From Alnus glutinosa (lineage: Eukaryota; Streptophyta; Magnoliopsida; Fagales; Betulaceae), in the NCBI RefSeq assembly GCF_958979055.1, contig NC_084894.1, forward strand, positions 28,901,616-28,965,615: a DNA stretch of 64,000 nt, given 5' to 3'. The position numbers and the translations under genes are program-made. A model generated the notes under the pieces. That model did no database searches. It had not been told where the DNA came from and was given only the letters and a program-made list of their open reading frames with translations. Shown one piece after another: positions 46,766-56,918 of this stretch. Each line of letters opens with the position of its first letter. Position 1 is the stretch's first letter.

Positions 46766-48178
46766 TCCCTACACTAATTGCAATCGTTCCACTTAGGCGG
46801 TTAGCAACTATTAAAAATTATAACCAAAGGTTGATGATTGCTTTTTATAATTGGCCTTTCGGACCTATTGATGGGCTTTTGGGCTTAAAATAAATAAATT
46901 AATAAGGGCTTATTATTGTAAAACCTACGTAAAACAATGCCGTTCTGGTGTACATTAAACACCAAATCGGAGTCATTTTGATGTTATTTTTTATATTAAA
47001 TATATAATATAAATATTTATATTATTTATATATAACCTACCCCTAACTAAAATCGCTAACAGCTTTGCTCTAGACGGTTCAATATTTTTTATAACTGCCT
47101 TTAAAAATGTTTACGCGGTTAACGGTTATAAGCCGTTAGCGATTACAACCGCCCCATTTATACACGCCGAACACTTGAATCCCAAGTAAACTCTCTTATA
47201 AAAGTTAGCTAATAACTGTTTAGAAAAACAAAAACAAAAGGATAGTCCATAACAATTCATTTTGGTTCGTACTAGGTGATAAAAATCCCGTATATTCCAA
47301 ACAGAAGGATAATATTGTTGTTCATCATTTTTTCTCGTCTTTGTTGGTTAAATTTACACTAGTAATTTTTTGTTGGGATAATTATTTATCTAATTATTGA
47401 GATTTGTAGTTGTACAAATCTGTCGATACCTTGATATAAAAAAATATTCTAAAGATCTTTATGAAAGCAATTTGTCCAAAATAATTCCAGCCATCAAGCC
47501 CGTATCAAGAAAACTGTTAGATGTAAACATGAGCTACGTCATGCTTTAATCAAAAAAGAAAAAACAAAATTAATGTTATGTGAATATTGGATTGTGACTT
47601 GGGATTCACATGTACATCGATCTTTCTTTGTGATATTTTCTATATTTTAAGGATGAGTTTGATATCACTACAAATCTAAACATCATATAAGTAATTTTTA
47701 ATTTTTTTTTGTTTAATCTCAAGCTGCACAGGAAACGGGATACGGCTGATCCTCTGCATTGAAGTGGTGGGTTGTTTTTTTTTTTTTTTTTTTTATGTAT
47801 TTTTAACGATATGCAAGTAATAGTAATCTTCGCACCTATTTTATATGAACCGACATAATGTATTTAAATGATTTTCTTTTTAAATGGCTGAAATAGAACC
47901 ATGCTAACTAATTATATAAAATGAATGTGACAAATAGGTACCCTTACAATTATTTTCCTTTTAAATTGTTTTGGGTTAAAGCCCACAATCAATGGCACCG
48001 TGCCATTGAGGTTCATGAGTGATAATATAGGCCGGAGAGTATTTATTATAACCATGAAACCAATTGAAGCCAAGATGGATTTAAATAAATTCAAAAGAAA
48101 AGAAAAAAGGCTGAATTTTAAGGAATCGAAATGATTAAGAAAGAAGAAACAAAAATTTGTGCGAGTGTTACCTAAGGG
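46766..48178. other. Intergenic DNA downstream of the DUF1191 gene
   Basis: No gene seen. AT-rich, with an imperfect internal repeat around 46795-46830 and 47100-47160 (GCGGTTAGCAACTATTAAAA against GCGGTTAACGGTTATAAGCC) and a poly-T run at 47774-47793. The 3' UTR of the DUF1191 gene occupies its right end. Confidence 0.5.
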
Positions 48179-49120
48179 CTAAGGCACATATTCATTCTCC
48201 AATACCGGTCGTGTCCGAGTCCCCATTGCCAGTGGCGCCTTGGTATTCCCAACGGAAGTTCTCTGCAAGGTTTCACCCCCATCCGCTGCCCATTCCATTT
48301 GCTGCACCTTCTTCCCGTTTTTACACCTTCTCAACAACACGACTAATATACCCAATAAAGCCAATAAGGCAAACCCACCAACCAAAGATCCAACAACTGT
48401 CCACACCCTCGAGTTGCCCTTTCTGCCAGAATTAGGAGGCGGAGCCGCCGCATTGGGAGCAGGAGAGGGAGCAGTAGACTCGACAGCTATGGAGAAGTGT
48501 CCCTGTTGAGTTGCTGAACATACATTTCCGGATAGCACATTGTCGAACTGCACTGAACCGTCCAAATCAAAATATACACACTTGGGCGACAACCCATCTG
48601 CTGGAGCTGAAGTCAAATTTGGGAAGCTGATCAAGATGGGCTTGTATGATGCTCTTATGTACAATTCAGGTAAACTTGAAGCAGATAAATCAGAAGCATC
48701 ATAGGCCAGCAGACCCAGGACAGGAGCTAAATAAGTAAACCCAGGTAAAGGGTAAAAAATAGAAGACCAGTTTGCGAGGTTGTGGTATACCAAACCAAGC
48801 CTCTCCACATAAGGCTGCTCAGTAATGCCTACTGGGATCTGAAACTCGTTGTAGCTGCGAACGCCTCTGTTTTTGAGGCTTCCGCTCCGAAGCCTCATTG
48901 CTGTGGCTTGAAGTCCTGAAAGATTGCTGGGAAGGCGGGCGGCATAAGGAGTGCCCGTTCTTGGGTGTTGAGCGAAGGCCCTGAAAGCATAATCTTGAAG
49001 AAGCGCATCTAGCGAGCGTGCCGAGATTCCGCTTAGCTGAGCGTCGAGGAGTGGCGGCCAGCTGCTGAGAAGGCATAGCAAGGAGGCAAGTATCAAAACA
49101 CTAGTCTGTTCGATCCTCAT
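48179..49120 (-). CDS. DUF1191 family single-pass membrane protein
   Basis: One exon, 313 aa, intronless as is usual in this family. The start is the ATG at 49120; an in-frame GTG lies just before it. A signal peptide (about 1-28, up to LLDAQ) leads into an extracellular DUF1191 domain of about 185 residues (SLDALLQDYAFRAF ... FDLDGSVQFDN) with a pair of Cys near 181 and 201 and several Asn-X-Ser/Thr sites. A Pro/Ala-rich linker (217-231) precedes one transmembrane span (about 240-263), a basic stop-transfer (RRCKNGKK) and a short cytosolic tail. The layout resembles a small cell-surface receptor or anchor, but no function is known. No neighbours are functionally linked. Confidence 0.92.
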   Translation of the reverse strand: MRIEQTSVLILASLLCLLSSWPPLLDAQLSGISARSLDALLQDYAFRAFAQHPRTGTPYAARLPSNLSGLQATAMRLRSGSLKNRGVRSYNEFQIPVGITEQPYVERLGLVYHNLANWSSIFYPLPGFTYLAPVLGLLAYDASDLSASSLPELYIRASYKPILISFPNLTSAPADGLSPKCVYFDLDGSVQFDNVLSGNVCSATQQGHFSIAVESTAPSPAPNAAAPPPNSGRKGNSRVWTVVGSLVGGFALLALLGILVVLLRRCKNGKKVQQMEWAADGGETLQRTSVGNTKAPLAMGTRTRPVLENEYVP

Positions 49121-50803
49121 CACCAGATCTCCTCAAACCAAAAGGCCTGTAAGTTGTCGATAAGTTTGGATTCTACAAGCGACAGGATTGTCGTGCGCAT
49201 TTTTCTTGAAAGTAACTGTGCTTAATTTATCAGCAAAATGCAGTAGCAAATTAAGCGACTTGTAGACCGCTTTCCCTTTGATTCTCCATCTCCATATACT
49301 TTTTTCTTCTCAGGAAAAAAAAACCAAAAAAGAAAAGGAAAAGCTCGCTGTAAATAGGAGTAAATGCAGCGTTGCCGTATGGCATTGGAAGTTAGTGTAA
49401 CGCCTCAAGAATAGCTTCTTAATTTATGAGTTCTTCCCCACCTCTTACCCTCTGTATCACGTTATTTCCACAAGATCGGGGGTTTCGATTTTTTGAGATA
49501 TCGGTTATCCTTAATTAAAGAAAAAGATAAAAATCTAAAAATTAATATCCTTAATATAAGTTAAGAATATCTAAACTGCCCGGTTTGGTTGGGAAAGTAT
49601 AACAACATGCTCCACATTCAAATATTCAATCACTGCGATGGAGACCCGGTTACGATGGGATTTGCTGTGAGATGTGGCATGATTTGTAACGCCTGATATG
49701 AATGCAACTAAAATTAAAATTTGCTTAAAAAATAACACTCAAATCTATTATATAGAAGCTCCTATTTATCTTTAATTATTTTATATGCAAACATATATAT
49801 GAACTAGCTTAATTAATATAATTAACATGAGAGTGAATATTAACAACATCCAAGAGTACACGAGAAGATCATCTCCTATTGTGTAAAAATAGGTTGATTT
49901 ATTTATTTATTTTCTTGTACTGTAAAAAAGAAATAATGATTAGTTAGGCATGATAAACACAAAAATATATGTTATTCAAAGTGTGTGGCATGTGACATGT
50001 CTGACCCCTTCTCTGCATATATATTAGCTTAATAATGGGAAAGAGTAAGGCTAAAAATCATAATTTTATTTCATGGCTATCATACTATATGCTGAAGTAG
50101 TTAGCAAATTCACCATTAGATCATCAATTGTTAGAGTGATGTTATATACTACACTCTCATCATAATAGAATGATGTGGCAGTGTTCATCAGCCCTTGAAT
50201 CAGCCTTTGTTAAGAAAAAAATCATTCAATGACTAATGGATACTTTCACATCATCTCAGTAAGATAAGGGTGTATTATATAGCATTTCTTGGCCTTGTTA
50301 ATGCTACACATCACATCTTTATCCCACATTTATCCCATTATGCTAACGAGGCCGAGTTTATTAGCCATTGGATATATATTTTAGGAATTTATTTAGTAGA
50401 CTGTCGTACGACTGCCATACAACTTGATGATGTAGCACTGAAAATTTGCCCTAGTACTTGTAAAAAAAAAAAAAAAAAAGTTATTGATTTTTACTATCAT
50501 ATAATCACAATTATATAACAGTCTACTCAATAAAATTACATTTTTTTTTCTTTTTAACAATGGTTAATTCAATGACTACTAAACCCAAATGGATTGACAC
50601 TACCACATCAATATAATAAAATAATAATTAGATAAAAAAAAAAGTAACTCTACATTAGTCTAATTGAAAACTATAAATTGCCACGGTTGCACTCACAATA
50701 AAACTTGCTAGACAAATAATAGTACGATGAAAGCCATCAATGCTCCACAACAAACAAGCAGCAACAAGTTGGTTACCTTATTGGGGGATTCATTACGAAA
50801 TAA
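49121..50803. other. Upstream region of the DUF1191 gene and intergenic DNA
   Basis: The first 250 bp are the likely leader and promoter. At about 50129-50288 lies an imperfect foldback (TATACTACACTCTCATC... against ...AAGGGTGTATTATATAGCAT), probably a small MITE. No gene. The 82-codon ORF at 50270-50518 runs into a poly-A tract and is unsupported. Confidence 0.5.
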
Positions 50804-51369
50804 GGCCTCGTTTGGTTTGCGGAATGTCTATTCCATTAGGAAAAGGAATAACTATTCCTGAGAATAGATGAAGGTGGAATGGAATAACTATTCATATTCT
50901 TTTGTTTGGTTGTAACGGTGGAATAGAACATTGCATATGTATTCTTTTGTTTGGTACAATGCAATATATCGGTGAATGGAATCATATTATAATCAAATTT
51001 TCTAAAACACCCTTATAATAAAAATATAATTTATATTCTTAAGGACATTTTTTTTTCTTTATTTTAGAAACATAAACAATCATACTATAACCTTTTTTCT
51101 TTTTTTCTTTTTTTTTTTTTTTTAAAATTTCATAGAGTTCATGGCTTCTTTTTTTTTTTTTTTTTTTTTCATATACAATTACGCTACAAAATAATTTGTA
51201 AGAAAAAAAAAAAAACACGCACACACATATAATCATCATATCACCATCATAAAAAAATAAAAATAAAAAAAATAGATCATCTGCAAAGCCCTTTTTATTT
51301 TATTATTTTTTATTTGTTTTCCAACAACAAACATTCATTCTTTGCTTACAAAGTAAAATGATTTATAAG

Positions 51370-51405
<36 letters not shown>

Positions 51406-52229
51406 ATAATCATCATAAAAAAAAAAAATCATCTGCAAAGCCCTTTTTATTTTATTATTTTTTATTTGTTTTTCAGCAACAAACATTTGTTCTTTGCTTA
51501 CAAAGTTTTTCTCAAACCTCTGCCAGGCAATTGGAGTCCTCCCGATATTAAGAGGTACTCGTTTTGCTACGTCTAAGTGCATTCTGTAGGCTAAATCATA
51601 GGAGAAAAAAAAAAAAAAAAAAAAGACTAACCCACAACAAATTAAGTTGGGTTGAGAAACAGAGAAAGGGGGATGATAATATAATTGCAAAGATAGAGAG
51701 AGATACTGATGGTGCATTTGAGTAATGAATTTTTGAAATCAGAATTAAATTCTTATTCTGTTTGCGAATTTTGAGATTTGACTTTTTAGAAAAAAAAAAA
51801 AAAAAAAAAAAAATTGAATAAAATATGATTTGTTTATAAAAAGTTGAATAAAATATGATTTGTTTTTGAAAAAGTTGAATAAAATATGATTTATTTTTGA
51901 AAAAAGTAGAATCAGAATTATATTTTATTTTCAAAATTTCGTATCCAAATACACCATGAGTTGAGAAACACAGAGAGAGAGGGATAAGAGACTTGGGTGT
52001 TGAGAGGGTTGAGGTTTTTGGGAAAAAGACGAATTTTATTTATTCCCACAGGAAAGGAATAGGTATTCCACTCCTTTTTGAGTGGAATACCTATTCCTCT
52101 TCGTAAGGGAATAGCTATTCCGTGGGAATAACTATTCCCTTAAATAATATACTACCAAACAAAGGAATAGCTATTCAGTAGGAATAGTTATTCCTTTCCA
52201 TGGGTCTAATCCGCAAACCAAACGAGGCC
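50804..52229. mobile_element. PIF/Harbinger-type non-autonomous element, 1.4 kb
   Basis: The ends are GGCCTCGTTTGGTTTGCGGA and its exact inverted repeat TCCGCAAACCAAACGAGGCC, flanked by the target duplication TAA (50801-50803 and 52230-52232). The subterminal parts repeat GGAATAACTATTCC-like palindromes. The interior has no transposase. It holds long poly-A and poly-T runs, a roughly 150-bp direct duplication (about 51281-51370 and 51428-51515, core ATCATCTGCAAAGCCCTTTT) and a nested MITE. A 3-bp TAA/TTA target is the hallmark of this superfamily. Confidence 0.88.
51709..51957. mobile_element. Small MITE nested in the Harbinger-type element
   Basis: The ends are TGGTGCATTTGAGTAATGAA and ...TCGTATCCAAATACACCA (imperfect inverted repeats). 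Subterminal AATCAGAATTAAATT and GTAGAATCAGAATTATATTT add to the inversion. The core has a unit GTTGAATAAAATATGATTTG in three tandem copies (about 51843-51895). Non-coding. Confidence 0.6.
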
Positions 52230-52343
52230 TAAAATCTTCAATTCTTCGTGGTTAACTGTTTATGCAGGGTCTCTGATTCCCGAGAGTGCTTATGATAGAG
52301 GATCATTAATTATAAACTATGTAATCTGTAATCGAAATCTTAT

Positions 52344-52346
<3 letters not shown>

Positions 52347-52391
<45 letters not shown>
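52347..52391. repeat. (TA)n microsatellite, left border of the pararetroviral fragment
   Basis: About 22 uninterrupted TA units. The viral-type reading frame on the minus strand runs right up to it and stops there. Confidence 0.97.
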
Positions 52392-52393
<2 letters not shown>

Positions 52394-55300
52394 TAGCACA
52401 TCATTCAAAGGTTTGTAATTAATAACCAACCTAGGAGAACCTCTTTCAAGTTCAGCATTTTTCATAACATAAAAGGCAGCACAAGACCAAGGGGACTAAT
52501 TGCTTTTTCGGATAATATTTTTTGCAAGTAAATTAGCAATTTCCTTTTGGCAAAAATCTAAGGGCTTGTTTGATAAGTAATTGGATAGGAGAATATTTGT
52601 GTATTGTATAGTAAAAAGTGATTGATGTGATATAAAATTTGAGAATGTTTTATAGAAAAGTGAAAAAGTTTTGTTTTGTAGTGAATTTTTTTATTTGAAT
52701 AATAAAAAAAAATTATTGATGTGATATAAAAAGTGTAAAAAAGTTAGAATGTTTTTGATTTGATATTTTTGAAAGAAGTAAAAGAAATAGAGGGAGAATG
52801 ATAATTGTTTGCCAAACTAGCCCCTAAAGTTTCGGCATTCATTTGAATGGGCCTAGCTTTAGTAGGAATCTTTCTTTCGGAGAAGTCCTTAGTATAAGGT
52901 AAAGCCACAATGTGCTTCTTCCAGTGCCAGAAAGCATTGGGTAGGTCAGAACAAACAATGTCAACTAGTTTGTTATTAAAAGCAACAATTTTTGATTGTA
53001 GCAATTTGTCAGAGAGTTCCTGGGCAATTCTCTTATACTTGAGTTCCTGTTTTAAGGAACTCAGGTGTCTGGTTTTAGCAGTGACTAGGTTGAGCCAGTC
53101 CAGCTCAATATCCAGTCTGGATGCAAAAGTGAATTTCACTTCTGTTCCTATCTTAACAGTTATTATCCCGGTTTCATCAATAGAAGAGATGGGGTAAAGT
53201 AAGTAGAGGAAAGGATTTCCTAAAATTACTTTATCACTCTTCATGTTTTTAACAAGCACAGAAGGAATGGGAAAACAAACATCACTTTGGCAAACATAAG
53301 CCTTACTAAGCTCATATTTAATATGGAGAGAATCACCATTGGCAGAGTTTAATCTTTCAGTAGATTTCTCAAAATATTTACTAGGGACTAATCCCTCCTC
53401 GATACAGTTCATGTCAGATCCAGAATCAATCAAAGCAATAGCATTAAAAGAATAATCTTTTGCAACAATAACAGTAATTTTTGCATACCATTTGGGTGGT
53501 ATGAAACTCTTGACGAGTTTAACAAATTTCAAATCACTACTGGAACAGACAGTTACATTGCTGGATTCAGGATCATTAGAATGCTCATGTTGGTTACCAG
53601 TGATGTCTTCAATTCTTAATTCTTCATTTTCCATTTGAAATTTTTTATGAAGATTGGTTATTAACAGTTGACTTTTTAAATCTTGATTATCAGTTTTAAT
53701 ATGATGCACATCATTTTTTAAATCAACAATGTCTTTCTTGATATTACTTATCTCATGCTGCAAATCTGAGATAGTAATAGCTTTGAATTTTTGTTTTGAA
53801 AATCTTTCCAAAGTTTCATCAAGAGAGATTTTGGTTTTAACAGATTTTCCAAAATCATGCTTCATTGTTTTTTTTAGTTTTTTAAGATATTCATCTTTTA
53901 ACTCATCATTTTCAATTTTTGAAATTAGAGTGATTAGTAAATTTTCTTGTTCTTCTTCTTTAGAAGTAACGTTACAAAATTTACTTTCACAGCAGGATTT
54001 ACTGCAGCCAATTTTGAAAACATCTTTACTGGATGATTCGCGAGCAGAATGGTAGTGAGAATCATCAGAAGAAATGGCTTCATCGTCGTAAGATGAGTCA
54101 GAGTCGGAGTAATCTTGGAATTGTAAAATCTTGAAAAGATCATTCCTGTCATCTTCATCAATTTTTAAAGAATTAATTTTATTTTTTAATTTATTAGGTG
54201 GGTTTGGACAGTTATCAGCATAATGTCCATTTTTACCACAATTAAAACATCTTCCTTTAGAAATCTTAACAGTTTTAGAACGCTTATGCTTTCTAAAGAT
54301 TTTACTAGGCCCTTCAGGCTTAACAGTTCGTCTTTTAGTATGATGGTATTTTTTAGTGAACTTATCTGGTTTCTTCTTGTGTCTCCTACTTGGAGCAATG
54401 AGAGGTAAACCAAATTGTTCACAGAAATTACCCATCTCATACTTAGCTTTCTTAGCATTTTTTAATTGTTGTCTTATCATCTTCTGATCGACACACATTT
54501 TAATGCCAAGTTTTTTAATAATTGAAAACAGATCACCATAGGTTAAGTTTTCATAATCAATGGATCCTGTAGTGGAATTAACAAGTTCATCTTTTACTTT
54601 GTGAGCAAATAATGAAGGTAATCCATCAATGAACTTTTCTTTCCAATAGGGCTTAAAACTATCAGTTCTAAGCATAACACGAGAAACAAAAACATCTTGA
54701 TACCATCTATAATCAGACATAGTAGGGCATCTAAGATTATTCAAATAATCAGAAATACGAGAAGTAATATTGGACGAAGTCCCAACAAAATGTTTAACAA
54801 TGGTATATATCAAGGTATTGACACCATCAGGCAATTGCTTGCCATCATTAAGGACAGGAGTCCCATCATCATTGGTCTTAACAGCGGTTTTAATCCTGAT
54901 TTTAGCATCTTGGGAAAGATGCTTGTCCCACCAAGCATTGAGGGTGCCAGAAAAACCAATGGTTAATAATTCAACAATATTAAAGTCAGAAATGTCATGG
55001 TTAGTCATGTAAGCATTAGCAACCATAAACATATGATTCATCTTATTAAGGATTTCATGTTCAGACAAACCATCAATATTCCACTCATATAATTTATCAA
55101 CAGAAACAGAAAACTGGTTTTGAAAAACCCTTTCTTCAAACTGCAAATCGGGAGGAGTGGGTTTATTATACCAATTCTTGGTAAGGTTAACAGGTTTGGA
55201 TTTAAAAATTCTTTGGATTTTTGGAGAAATGTCAATTTTCTCAAAATTTTGTTCAAGAATTTTAATGTCTTCATCAGTGGATGAGTTAGATTCAGAAGAA

Positions 55301-56021
55301 CTGGATTCCTCTGATTTTTCAGACTCATTTTCAGAATGTTTGAAAACATTTAACACATTTTTGCCTTTGTCATGGTTAATGGCGTAGGCTTTGTTAATAC
55401 TTGAAGAAATATTTGAAGAACTGGTTTCAGGGACTTGGGCAGTCTCTAGGGCAGCCTTGCGAAGGCTTATCTCCAATAGCATTTCTTCAATTTTTTTCAA
55501 ATTCTTTTGGCTACTAGTTTTTAAACTAATTCCTCTTCTTTCTTCTGGTAAAGAAATCAAGGGTTTTTCAACATCTTTCTTAACAGCCAAAGGAATAGGT
55601 TTTTCAATAATTTTATCAGAAGAGGAATCAATCTTTTCTTCGATACGATCAAGTTGTTGACTTATTATGTGAAGAGATTGATTAGAAAAATTATTTTGTT
55701 CAATAATCTTCCGAGTCTTAGAATGAGTAGGATCATTCTTAGAAGTTTTATAAGGAGAAGCAATGACAATAGTGTCATCTTTTCCCTTTACTCGGAGGGT
55801 TTCAACAGGAGGATGAGAGGCTTTAACAACAGTGTTGTCTTCAGCCAAAACAAAAGGTTTTTTAACAACATTTAAAACACCAAGTTTAACCTTTTGAAGA
55901 AAGTCGAAAAACAGAGTATGTCTCTGCTCTTCAAGCATCTTTTTCACCCACCGAAGTTTTAATGATCTCGACTTGCCTTCTTTATAGAAAGATTTTCGAT
56001 ATGAAGAAAATCGCCAAAAGA

Positions 56022-56023
<2 letters not shown>
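52392..56023 (-). pseudogene. Endogenous caulimovirid (pararetrovirus) polyprotein fragment, defective
   Basis: A long minus-strand frame of over 1000 codons (about 55938 down to 52825) is followed, after an inserted MITE, by more of the same polyprotein (52558-52392). In order: a Glu/Lys/Ser-rich N-terminal part, a capsid-like region (WWDKHLSQDAK; SYRWYQ-like and LTYGDLFSIIKKLGIKMC-type segments), a CCHC knuckle (CFNCGKNGHYADNC), an acidic stretch, a coiled-coil part, an aspartic protease motif (IALIDSGSDMNC) and the beginning of a reverse transcriptase. No LTR, integrase or movement protein is seen in the window. Breaks: the MITE splits the reverse transcriptase, an in-frame TAG lies at 52496-52498, and the frame ends at a (TA)n tract before the catalytic YxDD. 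It cannot yield a complete polyprotein. A Ty3/Gypsy origin is the alternative. Confidence 0.78.
52562..52824. mobile_element. Tourist-type MITE inside the pararetroviral fragment
   Basis: The ends are GGGCTTGTTTG and CAAACTAGCCCC, flanked by the 3-bp duplication TAA (52559-52561 and 52825-52827). The interior repeats GATGTGATATAAAA twice and matches, in reverse orientation, the MITE at 2109-2375. It interrupts the viral frame in the reverse transcriptase, so it arrived after the viral DNA had integrated. Confidence 0.85.

Positions 56024-56110
<87 letters not shown>
56024..56110. repeat. (TA)n microsatellite, right border of the pararetroviral fragment
   Basis: About 43 uninterrupted TA units. 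Viral-type coding ends at its left side. On its right side the sequence is ordinary upstream DNA of the RING gene. Confidence 0.97.
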
Positions 56111-56113
<3 letters not shown>

Positions 56114-56679
56114 TTGCAAGGGGAAGGATTTTGTGGTTGAAATGTCAAATGTGTGCTTTATGGACGTTGGTTAAGATTTTTGTGTCAGATATAAGATATT
56201 GATCACTTAAGGTGGAGGTTAGGGATGAAATGTTTAGCCTATTTAATTTAATTAAATGTGTAAGATTAAAATTAATTTTTTTTATATTTTTATATGCATA
56301 GCTCATGATGAGTCGACCAATGGTAATTCTGTATTTTGATCTACAGTGAAAAATTGTGTCGGCAAGAAATTAATAAATCCTGGTAACGGCACGTGTCCAG
56401 CTAAGATAATTATAGAAAGTTGGTATCCCATTGCTGTAGAAATTAAAGAAAAAACGAAGAGATATTTGGTGTAAAGAAAAGAGTGGGTGTTGGAAGGGAA
56501 AGCGCGTGTAAGTATTAGCCGAAAGCAGCGACAGAGAGAGATAGTGACGCTGTATTTATTATGGTTGTAGTTTAGTGGGAGAAGTGATTTATTTTATGGT
56601 TGCTTCTCCTTCTAACGTACTACTGTATCTCTTACTTACTATCCACGGATTGAGCAAAAATGTTGAAACTTTGATGTGA
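56111..56679 (+). promoter_or_regulatory. Upstream region of the RING gene
   Basis: No gene. AT-rich, with a GACAGAGAGAGATAG run and short direct repeats. The core promoter is not certain; TATTTATTATGG at about 56553 is a weak TATA candidate. The huge (TA)n tract lies only about 570 bp upstream of the start codon. Confidence 0.4.
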
Positions 56680-56887
56680 ATGGAGACGTCCGCAACACCC
56701 ACCAATGCTTCTTCTTCTTCTTCTTCTTCTTCTTCCTACAATATTAGTAGTAATTCTGCAAGTTACGGAATTCAAGCGGTAGCTTCCAATATCATACAGG
56801 GGCCACTGAGTGGCCTGTTGGAGTATTCGGGTATTCTGGGAGGAGGAGGAAGAGCTGCAGGCAGGTCCAATTCTCCGGAAACTGTTG

Positions 56888-56918
<31 letters not shown>

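Noticed and set aside
49120..49123. Start one codon upstream for the DUF1191 protein
   Set aside because: That codon is GTG; the ATG at 49120 is used instead.
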